Under the pieces are notes generated by a model, which was given only the letters and a program-made list of their open reading frames with translations, searched no databases and was not told the origin of the DNA. This document shows, one piece after another, positions 6,788 through 13,664 of a DNA stretch of 21,047 nt (position 1 is the stretch's first letter; each line of letters opens with the position of its first letter). The translations under genes and the position numbers were made by a program. The DNA is from Desulfuromusa sp. (GTDB lineage: Bacteria > Desulfobacterota > Desulfuromonadia > Desulfuromonadales > Geopsychrobacteraceae): assembly GCA_021647765.1 (NCBI GenBank), contig JAKIUD010000059.1, forward strand, positions 1 through 21,047, in the 5' to 3' direction.

Positions 6788-7795
6788 ATGTCAGACAGAT
6801 TTCAAACAATTTTCCGTGAATATCAGGAAGTATCCACAAGATACGATGTAGAACATGAAGCCATCTGGTTATATTTCAATCCTCAAAAGAGACCTTGTTT
6901 TTCCAGTGTCCTGTTGCGGGAAGCCCATGAGATACAACATGCCATTATCAATTATTTTAAGGCCAACAGAACGGAACCAAAATATCCGGTCCGTTACATG
7001 ATTCTTGCTTCACAAATACCGGGAGTTTTTAATCTTGGTGGTGATCTGAATTTATTCGTTCAATTGATCGTTGATCAAAACCGGGAACAGCTCTTTGAGT
7101 ATGCTAAAAGCTGTATTGATATCTGCTATCTCAATGCGGTTAACCTTCATCTACCCCTAACAACGATATCACTGGTAGAAGGTTCAGCCCTGGGTGGAGG
7201 TTTTGAATCCGCAATATCGAGCAATGTCGTTGTCGCCGAAAGACATGCACAAATGGGGTGCCCTGAAATTCGGTTTAACCTTTTCCCAGGAATGGGGGCA
7301 TACAGTTTTCTGTCACGAATTCTTGGCATGAAGAAAACAGAAAAAATATTGCAGGAGGGAAAAGTCTACACAGCCGCAGAATTTTATGACATGGATATCA
7401 TTGATGTTCTGGCAGAACCCGGTGAGGGTGGTGATGCTGTCAATCGATTCATAAAAAAACACCGCCGGGCAGGTAACGGCATGCGGGCAATTAGAGAAGT
7501 GAGTCAATTTTACAGCCCGATCTCCTATGAAGAACTCATTGGAATCACAAAAATCTGGGTCGATGCCGCGTTGCGCTTAACTCGCAAAGACCTGCGTACC
7601 ATGGAACGTCTGGTCTCAGCACAAAACAATGGCAACTACCTGCCTGATATGCAAACGCAAAGTGTACCCTTTCTCCGGACAAAACAGGATCGCCGCATTA
7701 GCGATCAAGATGCTCCCTTGTCTGCCTCTGATGAAAGCCTCTTTCAATTCGAAACAGACAGGCGAACATCCAGTGACAGACGTTTGTATAATTGA
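6788..7795 (+). CDS. rpfF: RpfF-like DSF synthase (crotonase superfamily)
   Basis: Crotonase-fold enzyme resembling Xanthomonas RpfF, which releases and dehydrates 3-hydroxyacyl-ACP to make cis-2-unsaturated fatty acids of the diffusible signal factor (DSF) class. Diagnostic blocks are present: NLGGDLNLF (82-90), LVEGSALGGGFE (129-140) with catalytic E140, MGCPE (156-160) with the second catalytic E160, LFPGMGAYSF, and a C-terminal ITKIWVDAALRL with LRTMERLVSAQ. Both glutamates match the RpfF pair E141/E161. The protein carries about 40 extra residues at the C-terminus with DRRISDQD and DRRTSSDRR. AGAAGGA precedes the ATG. No rpfC, rpfG or rpfB homologue lies in the window, so the receptor is elsewhere or different. 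Confidence 0.85.
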   Translation: MSDRFQTIFREYQEVSTRYDVEHEAIWLYFNPQKRPCFSSVLLREAHEIQHAIINYFKANRTEPKYPVRYMILASQIPGVFNLGGDLNLFVQLIVDQNREQLFEYAKSCIDICYLNAVNLHLPLTTISLVEGSALGGGFESAISSNVVVAERHAQMGCPEIRFNLFPGMGAYSFLSRILGMKKTEKILQEGKVYTAAEFYDMDIIDVLAEPGEGGDAVNRFIKKHRRAGNGMRAIREVSQFYSPISYEELIGITKIWVDAALRLTRKDLRTMERLVSAQNNGNYLPDMQTQSVPFLRTKQDRRISDQDAPLSASDESLFQFETDRRTSSDRRLYN

Positions 7796-7803
7796 GTGGT
7801 TCT

Positions 7804-7860
7804 AAAAAGAAAAATCTGGCGTGTCAACGCCACCTACTCCCCCAATGTGAGAGGGTGGCG
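7804..7860 (-). terminator. Terminator after fba with overlapping alternative hairpin
   Basis: Read on the minus strand, TGGCG (7832-7828) pairs with CGCCA (7821-7817) and is followed by GA then TTTTTCTTTTT (7814-7804), a Rho-independent terminator for fba. The upstream arm is also complementary to a segment at 7854-7860, giving an alternative 7-bp hairpin (7828-7860) that excludes the terminator stem. Confidence 0.6.
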
Positions 7861-7891
7861 CGAAACGTCAGATGAGGGGGAAATAAAAAAA

Positions 7892-8872
7892 TCAGGCTTT
7901 CCCGGCACTGCCAAGAACCGCCTCGTTCTTATGTTTAATCAAGCGGATCAGTTCTTTGCGCGCTGCTCCCAGATATTTACGGGGATCGAACTCAGATGGG
8001 TTATTCGAGAGGAATTCACGCACTTTTGCGGTAACGGCCAAGCGACCATCTGAGTCGATATTTATTTTACACACCGCACTGGCCGCAGCCTTGCGCAGCT
8101 GATCTTCTGGAACGCCAACAGCTCCATCCATCTTGCCGCCATACTGATTGATCAGTGCGACATATTCAGGAACAACACTGGATGCACCGTGCAAAACAAT
8201 CGGAAAGCCGGGAATCCTTTTTTCACACTCTTCAAGAATATCAAAGCGGAGTGGTGGAACAGATTCTCCTTCCTTGAGCTTGAATTTATATGCACCATGG
8301 CTGGTACCAATCGAAATTGCCAGAGAATCGACACCGGTTTTTTTGACAAAATCCTCAACTTCATCAGGCTGGGTATAGGTCGATTTTTCGGCAACCACTT
8401 CATCCTCAATCCCGGCCAGGACACCAAGTTCACCCTCAACGGTAACATCATGAGCATGGGCATAATCAACCACCTGACGGGTCAGTGCAACGTTTTCATC
8501 ATAAGAAAGATGAGATCCATCTATCATGACTGAAGAAAAACCGGATTCGATACAACTTTTACAAAGTTCAAAGGAGTCGCCATGATCCAGATGGAGAACA
8601 ATTGGAATGTCAGCACCCATTTCCTTTGCCATCTGCACCGCACCTGTCGCCATATAACGAAGCATGGTTTCGTTAGCATAGCTCCTGGCTCCCTTACTGA
8701 TCTGGAGAATCACTGGTGATTTGGTTTCTGCACAGGCGGTAATAATTGCCTGCAGTTGTTCCAGATTATTGAAATTATAGGCAGGAATAGCATATCCACC
8801 ATCGACCGCTTTACTAAATATTTCCCGCGAATTCACCAACCCTAAATCTTTGTAACTGACTGCGTCACCCAT
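7892..8872 (-). CDS. fba: Class II fructose-1,6-bisphosphate aldolase
   Basis: Zinc-dependent aldolase that interconverts fructose 1,6-bisphosphate with dihydroxyacetone phosphate and glyceraldehyde 3-phosphate in glycolysis and gluconeogenesis. The 326-residue length is usual. Visible signatures are LHLDHGDSFE with catalytic D96 and zinc ligand H97, SVMIDGSHL (114-122), VEGELG (145-150), SIGTSHGAY with H192, the phosphate/zinc loop VLHGASSV with H228, and KINIDSD (269-275). GGAGG lies eight bases before the ATG. It is divergent from the GAPDH gene, sharing a 168-base promoter region, which groups two consecutive triose-phosphate steps and suggests coordinated control. The C-terminal end is intact and followed by a terminator. 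Confidence 0.95.
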   Translation of the reverse strand: MGDAVSYKDLGLVNSREIFSKAVDGGYAIPAYNFNNLEQLQAIITACAETKSPVILQISKGARSYANETMLRYMATGAVQMAKEMGADIPIVLHLDHGDSFELCKSCIESGFSSVMIDGSHLSYDENVALTRQVVDYAHAHDVTVEGELGVLAGIEDEVVAEKSTYTQPDEVEDFVKKTGVDSLAISIGTSHGAYKFKLKEGESVPPLRFDILEECEKRIPGFPIVLHGASSVVPEYVALINQYGGKMDGAVGVPEDQLRKAAASAVCKINIDSDGRLAVTAKVREFLSNNPSEFDPRKYLGAARKELIRLIKHKNEAVLGSAGKA

Positions 8873-8932
8873 TGTTTAATCCTCCATGAAAATTGCGGAT
8901 AAAAAGACCATTAATGCCCACCGGAAAGAAAG

Positions 8933-8961
8933 TTGCAAAAGCAATTAAGTTAAATTAGTAT
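8933..8961 (+). promoter_or_regulatory. Possible sigma-70 promoter of the GAPDH gene
   Basis: TTGCAA (8933-8938) and TAGTAT (8956-8961) are separated by 17 bases, about 80 bases before the start codon. With the fba candidate it would form a divergent pair with adjacent non-overlapping boxes. Confidence 0.35.
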
Positions 8962-8983
8962 ACGCATGTTTTGAGAGTACGGA

Positions 8984-9012
8984 AAGATAAACTTCCCACC
9001 ATTTACTGACAA
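8984..9012 (-). promoter_or_regulatory. Possible sigma-70 promoter of fba
   Basis: On the minus strand TTGTCA (9012-9007) and TATCTT (8989-8984) are 17 bases apart, giving an mRNA leader of about 105 bases. It runs opposite to the proposed GAPDH promoter in the same intergenic region. Predicted by eye only. Confidence 0.3.
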
Positions 9013-9040
9013 TAACACACGATGAAAGGGTTGGCACAGC

Positions 9041-10483
9041 ATGGTCGATACAAAAACTGGTGAATATTTCAATGAGTGGAAGGAACGTGAAGCAGTTGCC
9101 GAAGCGATGGCTCCGTTAATTGGTAATCTTTATCGCGATCAGGAGGTGATTTGTACCGTCTTTGACCGAACTTTGGTCAACCAGTCGACCATCGAGATTT
9201 TGCGCGCGCATCGCTTTGCTCGGCAAATTATAAGTCGTGAAATTTGGGTTAAGGATACCTACCCGATTCTCCAAGCCATGAGCAAATTAGATCTTGCCCC
9301 CGCACGAGTCGATCTGGCAAAGCTGGCTCTCCGGTATCAGGAACAGAAGAATGAAGACGTTGATACATTTGTCGCCGAACAACTTAAAGGATTGAACACT
9401 GGGAAAAGTCATCAGTTAAGTGAACCACGCGATGTCGTACTTTACGGTTTTGGTCGTATCGGACGCTTGCTCGCCAGAATTCTTATTGAACAGGCTGGTG
9501 GTGGCAATAATCTCCGTTTGCGAGCAGCTGTTGTCCGGAAAGGGAGTGAAGATGATCTGACAAAACGTGCCAGTTTACTCCGACGAGATTCAGTTCATGG
9601 CCACTTTAAGGGAACTATCAGAATAGATAAGGAAGAAAATGCCATCATTGCAAATGGTAATATGATCCGAATCATTTATGCAGATGCCCCCGAGGATGTT
9701 GACTACGCAAAATACGGGATAGAAAACGCAATCGTCATCGACAACACTGGCAAGTGGCGAGATCGTGAAGGTTTGGGGCGCCATATCAAAACTAAAGGAG
9801 CTTCGCAAGTCCTATTGACGGCACCAGGAAAGGGCGACATCCCGAACGTGGTTTATGGCGTTAATAATGAGTTGCTGGAAACTGATGAAGCAATTCTTTC
9901 TGCAGCCAGTTGTACGACTAATGCAATTGTTCCAGTGCTTAAAGCGGTCAACGATAGGTTCGGTATCGAATCAGGTCACATTGAAACCTGTCACAGCTAT
10001 ACCAACGACCAGAATCTGATTGATAACTACCACAAGAAAGAACGCCGGGGTCGAAGTGCCCCGTTAAATATGGTTATTACCGAAACCGGTGCGGCCAAAG
10101 CCGTTGCCAAGACTTTGCCAGAATTGGCTGGGAAGCTGACTGGAAATGCAATTCGGGTTCCCACCCCAAATGTTTCGCTGGCAATCCTCAACCTTACGTT
10201 AAGGAAAGAGACCACCGTTGAAGAGTTGAACAACTACCTGCGTGATATATCCCTGAACTCACCTCTGCAGGATCAAATCGATTATACTAATTCACCAGAA
10301 GCAGTTTCTACTGACATGGTGGGTTCAACCTACGCTGGAATCGTTGATTCACTCGCTACAATTGTTCAAGGTAACCGCTGTGTCCTCTATATCTGGTACG
10401 ATAACGAATATGGTTACAGCTGTCAGGTCATCCGGATTGTTGAAAAGGTATCGGGAATCAATTTAGAGCACTGGCCTAAATAA
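9041..10483 (+). CDS. Glyceraldehyde-3-phosphate dehydrogenase with N-terminal extension
   Basis: Phosphorylating GAPDH linking glyceraldehyde 3-phosphate and 1,3-bisphosphoglycerate. The catalytic part starts near residue 130 with the Rossmann motif GFGRIGR (136-142). It holds the active-site cysteine C291 in SAASCTTNAIVP, the general base H318 in ETCHSYTNDQ, RVPTPNVSLA, and WYDNEYGYS near the end. At 480 residues it is about 140 longer than ordinary GAPDH. The extra N-terminal part is largely helical and matches the long class catalogued as PRK08289 (from memory), not a fusion with a known enzyme. AAAGGG lies about ten bases before the ATG. Divergent from fba and closed by a strong terminator, it is a single-gene unit. 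Cofactor preference is not determined. Confidence 0.93.
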   Translation: MVDTKTGEYFNEWKEREAVAEAMAPLIGNLYRDQEVICTVFDRTLVNQSTIEILRAHRFARQIISREIWVKDTYPILQAMSKLDLAPARVDLAKLALRYQEQKNEDVDTFVAEQLKGLNTGKSHQLSEPRDVVLYGFGRIGRLLARILIEQAGGGNNLRLRAAVVRKGSEDDLTKRASLLRRDSVHGHFKGTIRIDKEENAIIANGNMIRIIYADAPEDVDYAKYGIENAIVIDNTGKWRDREGLGRHIKTKGASQVLLTAPGKGDIPNVVYGVNNELLETDEAILSAASCTTNAIVPVLKAVNDRFGIESGHIETCHSYTNDQNLIDNYHKKERRGRSAPLNMVITETGAAKAVAKTLPELAGKLTGNAIRVPTPNVSLAILNLTLRKETTVEELNNYLRDISLNSPLQDQIDYTNSPEAVSTDMVGSTYAGIVDSLATIVQGNRCVLYIWYDNEYGYSCQVIRIVEKVSGINLEHWPK

Positions 10484-10504
10484 AATCAGCCTCCTCTCTA
10501 ATTT

Positions 10505-10539
10505 AAACGGGCTTTCCTTGCAGGATTGCCCGTTTTTTT
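10505..10539 (+). terminator. Rho-independent terminator of the GAPDH gene
   Basis: AAACGGGC (10505-10512) pairs perfectly with GCCCGTTT (10528-10535) across a 15-base loop and runs straight into T residues to 10539. It lies 22 bases after the GAPDH stop codon. Confidence 0.9.
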
Positions 10540-10706
10540 ATGGGCATTTGCCATAGAAACATCGGGAAATAACCAACAAGCAAATAAAGTCTGGCTTAAA
10601 TATCTACTTGAGATTGTCTTCCTTTGTAAAAACAATCCAGCTCTTTCACCTTATTTTCAGTAGGTTAACTCCCATTTTCTTACAAACCAGAAGGTCAATC
10701 CTTTTA

Positions 10707-10722
10707 TGGCACGTATTTCGCT
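10707..10722 (+). promoter_or_regulatory. Sigma-54-type -24/-12 promoter before the hemerythrin-like gene
   Basis: TGGCACGTATTTCGCT matches the consensus TGGCACG-N4-TTGCW at all but one position. The invariant GG and GC are separated by the required 10 bases. It lies about 60 bases before the start codon at 10783. A bound activator site was not identified in the upstream 170 bases, which otherwise hold no gene. Confidence 0.55.
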
Positions 10723-10782
10723 CTAATGTGGGGATCAATTGGAATTGAATCTATTCATTTATTTTTGCAAGTGGGGAAAGTA

Positions 10783-11166
10783 ATGATTTATTGTTCCGTC
10801 TCAGAAAAATCTGATCTAGCAATTCTGAACTCTAGAGCAAGCCACCTGAAAGAGGGATTGAAACAATCGTCGGTTGGTCAACAATCGACCCGACAACTGG
10901 AAGGAATGGCAGAAGCTATTGCACGGCAACTTAGACTTGAGGAACAAACCATGGAAAAAGTTGGACTGTCTCTGACTTCTATCCACCTGGATGAACACAA
11001 GAAGATGTTGGAAGCAATCTCCTTATTGGAATTCAGTTGGAAGGCAAAGCGAATCAGCGATGACGTCTACTGTAAAGCGCTTAATTATAAATTTGAATTT
11101 CATCAGCACTATTTCGATGAACCACAGTTACTGTTGCTTGCTAGAGAAAACTGCGATCCTGAATAA
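10783..11166 (+). CDS. Hemerythrin-like protein with one altered iron ligand
   Basis: A 127-residue, mostly helical protein, the usual size of a bacteriohemerythrin, whose di-iron centre binds O2 or senses it. Aligning by eye with the seven classical ligands (H25, H54, E58, H73, H77, H101, D106) gives H21, Q49, E53, H68, H72, H107 and D112. The spacings E-15-H, H-4-H and H-5-D are kept, within RLEEQTM, IHLDEHKKML and FHQHYFDE. The second histidine is glutamine (Q49), so the metal site may be altered or lost. The ATG at 10783 was chosen because GGGGA precedes it at the right distance and the longer reading start adds an atypical tail. It has a likely sigma-54 promoter and is a monocistron ending at a shared terminator. 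Confidence 0.55.
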   Translation: MIYCSVSEKSDLAILNSRASHLKEGLKQSSVGQQSTRQLEGMAEAIARQLRLEEQTMEKVGLSLTSIHLDEHKKMLEAISLLEFSWKAKRISDDVYCKALNYKFEFHQHYFDEPQLLLLARENCDPE

Positions 11167-11194
11167 ATCAAAATCTATATTTCAGAAAAAAGGC

Positions 11195-11230
11195 AAAAAA
11201 AGCTGACCCATTATCCGGATCAGCTTTTTT
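11195..11230. terminator. Bidirectional terminator between converging genes
   Basis: AAAAAAAGCTGA (11195-11206) pairs with TCAGCTTTTTT (11220-11230) around a 13-base loop. A-tract and T-tract flank the stem, so it can serve the hemerythrin-like gene on the plus strand and rpsU on the minus strand. Confidence 0.85.
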
Positions 11231-11248
11231 ATTATTTATACAAACCGT

Positions 11249-11446
11249 TTAGTTAAAACGCTTCATTGCACGTTGCTTCTTCCGCAAACGACGCTGAGCT
11301 TCTTTCTCTTTACGTTTACGCTTGATGCTTGGCTTCTCGTAAAATTTACGTTGTTTCATTTCACGAAAGAGACCCTCTTGCTGCAACTTACGTTTGAGAA
11401 CTTTAATTGCTTTTTCAACGTTACCATCAATAACAGTGATTTCCAC
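11249..11446 (-). CDS. rpsU: 30S ribosomal protein S21
   Basis: Small basic ribosomal protein of the 30S platform near the anti-Shine-Dalgarno end of 16S rRNA. The 65-residue product has the S21 core VEKAIKVLKRKLQQEG, LFREMKQRKFYEKPS, then a lysine/arginine-rich tail (KRKRKEKEAQRRLRKKQ). The GTG at 11446 is preferred because GGGGTG lies seven bases upstream and gives the family-typical start MEITVIDGN. A TTG two codons earlier is possible but sits on the ribosome site. A near-consensus promoter overlaps the end of the methyltransferase gene upstream, so rpsU can be transcribed alone. It ends at the bidirectional terminator. Confidence 0.95.
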   Translation of the reverse strand: MEITVIDGNVEKAIKVLKRKLQQEGLFREMKQRKFYEKPSIKRKRKEKEAQRRLRKKQRAMKRFN

Positions 11447-11504
11447 TGACAATCACCCCACTTTCCTTCTATTCTTTGTAGAGCTCCCTCCACAAGAGCT
11501 GGAA

Positions 11505-11533
11505 CATATACCTTCTGCTCCGGGCTAAGTCAA
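11505..11533 (-). promoter_or_regulatory. rpsU promoter
   Basis: On the minus strand TTGACT (11533-11528) and TATATG (11510-11505) are 17 bases apart. The -35 box overlaps the stop codon of the upstream methyltransferase gene. The leader to the GTG start is about 50 bases. Confidence 0.55.
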
Positions 11534-12642
11534 GACTTTTTCAGCAAGGCAACCTTGATTCCACCATTTGAGAAGCGGAGCAATGGAGAAAAAGAGGTAC
11601 TGGTCGACTTGATCAGTTCCGACTCGGGACAAACGATCGCCCCCTGCCAATCAGCAAAAGTCTTTCCGTAAATTCTGTCTAAATCATGATACAGAGATTT
11701 CAAACTTGCATTTTTACCGATTCGCTCTCCATAAGGGGGATTGCATATCATCAACCCGGATGAAAACTGCGGTTGAAGCTGCTGCATATTACCGCAGGAC
11801 AACTGAATCGATCCATCCAGACCAATCTTTTTTAAATTCAACTGTACCGCTGCAATTGCTCTCGGATTGTTGTCAACCGCAATAATAGGAGCTGGCAGTG
11901 TCGATTTTTCTTCCCGCTGTGCCTCTATCAGCAACTGTCGCCATAATCCCGGACGATACTTCGGCCAATTCATAAAAGCAAAATCACGCCCCGTCCCCGG
12001 AGCGCGGTGCAAAGCAATCAATGCGGCCTCTATAGAAAAAGTTCCTGAACCAGTCATCATATCAAGCAGCGGGGATGAGCCATCGTACTCGCACGCTAAC
12101 AGACATCCCGCGGCTAAGGTTTCACGCAATGGAGCAGCAACCCTGGCCTGCCGATAACCACGCCGGTGCAGGTGTTCTCCTGAACTGTCAATGGAAACCT
12201 GACAGTAATTATCATTCATTCTGAGGTAGATTTTCTGTACTGAACCTTTTTCTCCCTGCTTTTTTTCACCCAATACTTTGGTCATAGCGGCTGCACAGAC
12301 GTCCGCAATTCGACTGGTGTGGGTCAATCGAGAACCACGACTTGCAACCCTGATTTCATAGGCAACCCCTGGTTTGACGAAGCGTCCCCAAGGCAACCGT
12401 GACAACCGTTGGAACAAGATTGGAAAATCACGCGCGGCGACCCCTCCCACTCGAACCAGGATCCGCGAAGCGCTACGCAACCATAAGTTGGCCAGATATA
12501 ACTCCTGCAGGCCGCCTTCAAATTCAACACCGCCGCGAATTATATTGGCTGGCTGGATGCCAAGAGCAGCTAATTCTCCAGCACAGATACTTTCAAAGCC
12601 GGGCGCAGTCACGACAAAACAATCATTTTTCTGTTTCTGCAT
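11530..12642 (-). CDS. THUMP-domain class I SAM-dependent rRNA methyltransferase (RlmL/YpsC-like)
   Basis: Resembles the N-terminal half of E. coli RlmKL and Bacillus YpsC, enzymes that make N2-methylguanosine in 23S rRNA. With the start at 12642 (370 residues), residues 1-65 are the ferredoxin-like lead domain (CFVVTAPGFESICAGELAALG) and about 65-155 the RNA-binding THUMP domain. The catalytic UPF0020 domain follows, with LLDMMTGSGTFSIEAA (192-207), AVDNNPRA (255-262) and the N-methyltransferase motif NPPYGERIG (301-309). The ATG at 12642 has GGAGG at good distance; an upstream in-frame ATG at 12669 lacks support. It precedes rpsU on the same strand, so both genes serve the ribosome. The exact target base is inferred from the family. 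Confidence 0.88.
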   Translation of the reverse strand: MQKQKNDCFVVTAPGFESICAGELAALGIQPANIIRGGVEFEGGLQELYLANLWLRSASRILVRVGGVAARDFPILFQRLSRLPWGRFVKPGVAYEIRVASRGSRLTHTSRIADVCAAAMTKVLGEKKQGEKGSVQKIYLRMNDNYCQVSIDSSGEHLHRRGYRQARVAAPLRETLAAGCLLACEYDGSSPLLDMMTGSGTFSIEAALIALHRAPGTGRDFAFMNWPKYRPGLWRQLLIEAQREEKSTLPAPIIAVDNNPRAIAAVQLNLKKIGLDGSIQLSCGNMQQLQPQFSSGLMICNPPYGERIGKNASLKSLYHDLDRIYGKTFADWQGAIVCPESELIKSTSTSFSPLLRFSNGGIKVALLKKS

Positions 12643-12697
12643 CAATACCTCCGACAGTGAAAATAACAAATTCAGGTTAAGTTGTTAAGATTTTTAA

Positions 12698-12732
12698 CTT
12701 TTCTTTCGAGAAAAGATATATTTTCAATATAT
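12698..12732 (+). other. Two adjacent A/T-rich hairpins upstream of the PilZ gene
   Basis: CTTTTCT (12698-12704) and AGAAAAG (12709-12715) enclose a TTCG tetraloop; directly after, ATATATT (12716-12722) and AATATAT (12726-12732) enclose TTC. They sit in the divergent region between the methyltransferase and PilZ genes. Function is unknown; they could be protein sites or leader structures. Confidence 0.4.
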
Positions 12733-12840
12733 TTAATTATTGGTTTGTTCTTATCTGAAAAAAACGATAAAATATCACTATTCCGAATCAACAACCTCAA
12801 ATGAGATCCTTACTGTAAGTCATGAGATCGGATCAACAGC

Positions 12841-13563
12841 ATGAACTATCAACGCTATTTTAAGTCGGGTCAACAGCTTCTACTTAAAGTACAAAATGAC
12901 GCAAAAGAAGAACAGCAGCGGACAGAATTGATGACGGTATTTGTTGTTTCCCTGGAGGAAGATTCTCTCGTCCTCTCCCTCCCCTATGGTACAGATGCCG
13001 TTGAACACTACCCCTTTAGTGTAGGACTCTCCTTTGAAATCAGCACTGAAGTCATGGGATTGGGAATTAGAACAACAGGGATATTTGAGAAAAAGGTTGA
13101 TGGAAACAAGTTTATTGTGAAGCTCAGTCCCAATTTAGAAATGTTTCAACGTCGCATCAGCCAACGGTTCGATTGCCAACTCGGTGTCCGTTTCAGCCGA
13201 GCCGCCAAAACCCTGCAAACAATGCGAGAGATCTGGGAGAAGAATATTGAAGTTCTCCATAGCCCCGAAGCACCTCTCCTTTTTGATGGCTTCAAAATGT
13301 GTCGGATTAATATCAGTTCTGGAGGAATGCGATTCACCATAAAACCACCGGGGGATCAAGGAGAGCTCTGTCTGGTTCTTGTCAATTTAGAGGATGGCAA
13401 CCCCCCAGTCTGCGCCATTGCTGAAGTTGTCTGGGTCTGTATGCAAGACGATGCAGCTGTCACTGCCGGGATGCGTTTCATCAATATTTTGAGTGAAGAT
13501 CAACAGAGAATTGATAATTTTATTGCTAAAGCAAAAAAAATTCAAAAACAAATTGATCAGTAA
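12841..13563 (+). CDS. YcgR-like PilZ-domain protein (cyclic-di-GMP effector)
   Basis: Cytosolic c-di-GMP receptor. Residues about 5-100 form a beta-rich YcgR-N-like domain. The PilZ domain starts with the nucleotide-binding loop R105-x3-R109 (RRISQR) and continues to N157-x-S159-x2-G162 (NISSGGMRF); both motifs needed for c-di-GMP binding are present. The stretch between them, about 48 residues, is longer than usual and includes a helical insert (TLQTMREIWEKNIEVL). The C-terminus is a lysine-rich helix. Such proteins brake flagellar motors or control surface attachment; no flagellar gene is nearby. The ribosome binding site is weak. It heads a same-strand series with the J-domain, rdgC and phosphatase genes, with gaps of 66-101 bases. 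Confidence 0.85.
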   Translation: MNYQRYFKSGQQLLLKVQNDAKEEQQRTELMTVFVVSLEEDSLVLSLPYGTDAVEHYPFSVGLSFEISTEVMGLGIRTTGIFEKKVDGNKFIVKLSPNLEMFQRRISQRFDCQLGVRFSRAAKTLQTMREIWEKNIEVLHSPEAPLLFDGFKMCRINISSGGMRFTIKPPGDQGELCLVLVNLEDGNPPVCAIAEVVWVCMQDDAAVTAGMRFINILSEDQQRIDNFIAKAKKIQKQIDQ

Positions 13564-13664
13564 ATCATCCGCTCCGCGCTACGTTTCGGGATGGACATAA
13601 ATACCGTTCTGAGCTATAAAAACTTAACGGTCATCCGACCACCTCACCAACCAGGAAAGCCGCA

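Noticed and set aside
8152..8533. Open frames of about 105-114 codons overlapping fba on both strands
   Set aside because: The class II aldolase frame is fully conserved; the others have no motifs or ribosome sites.
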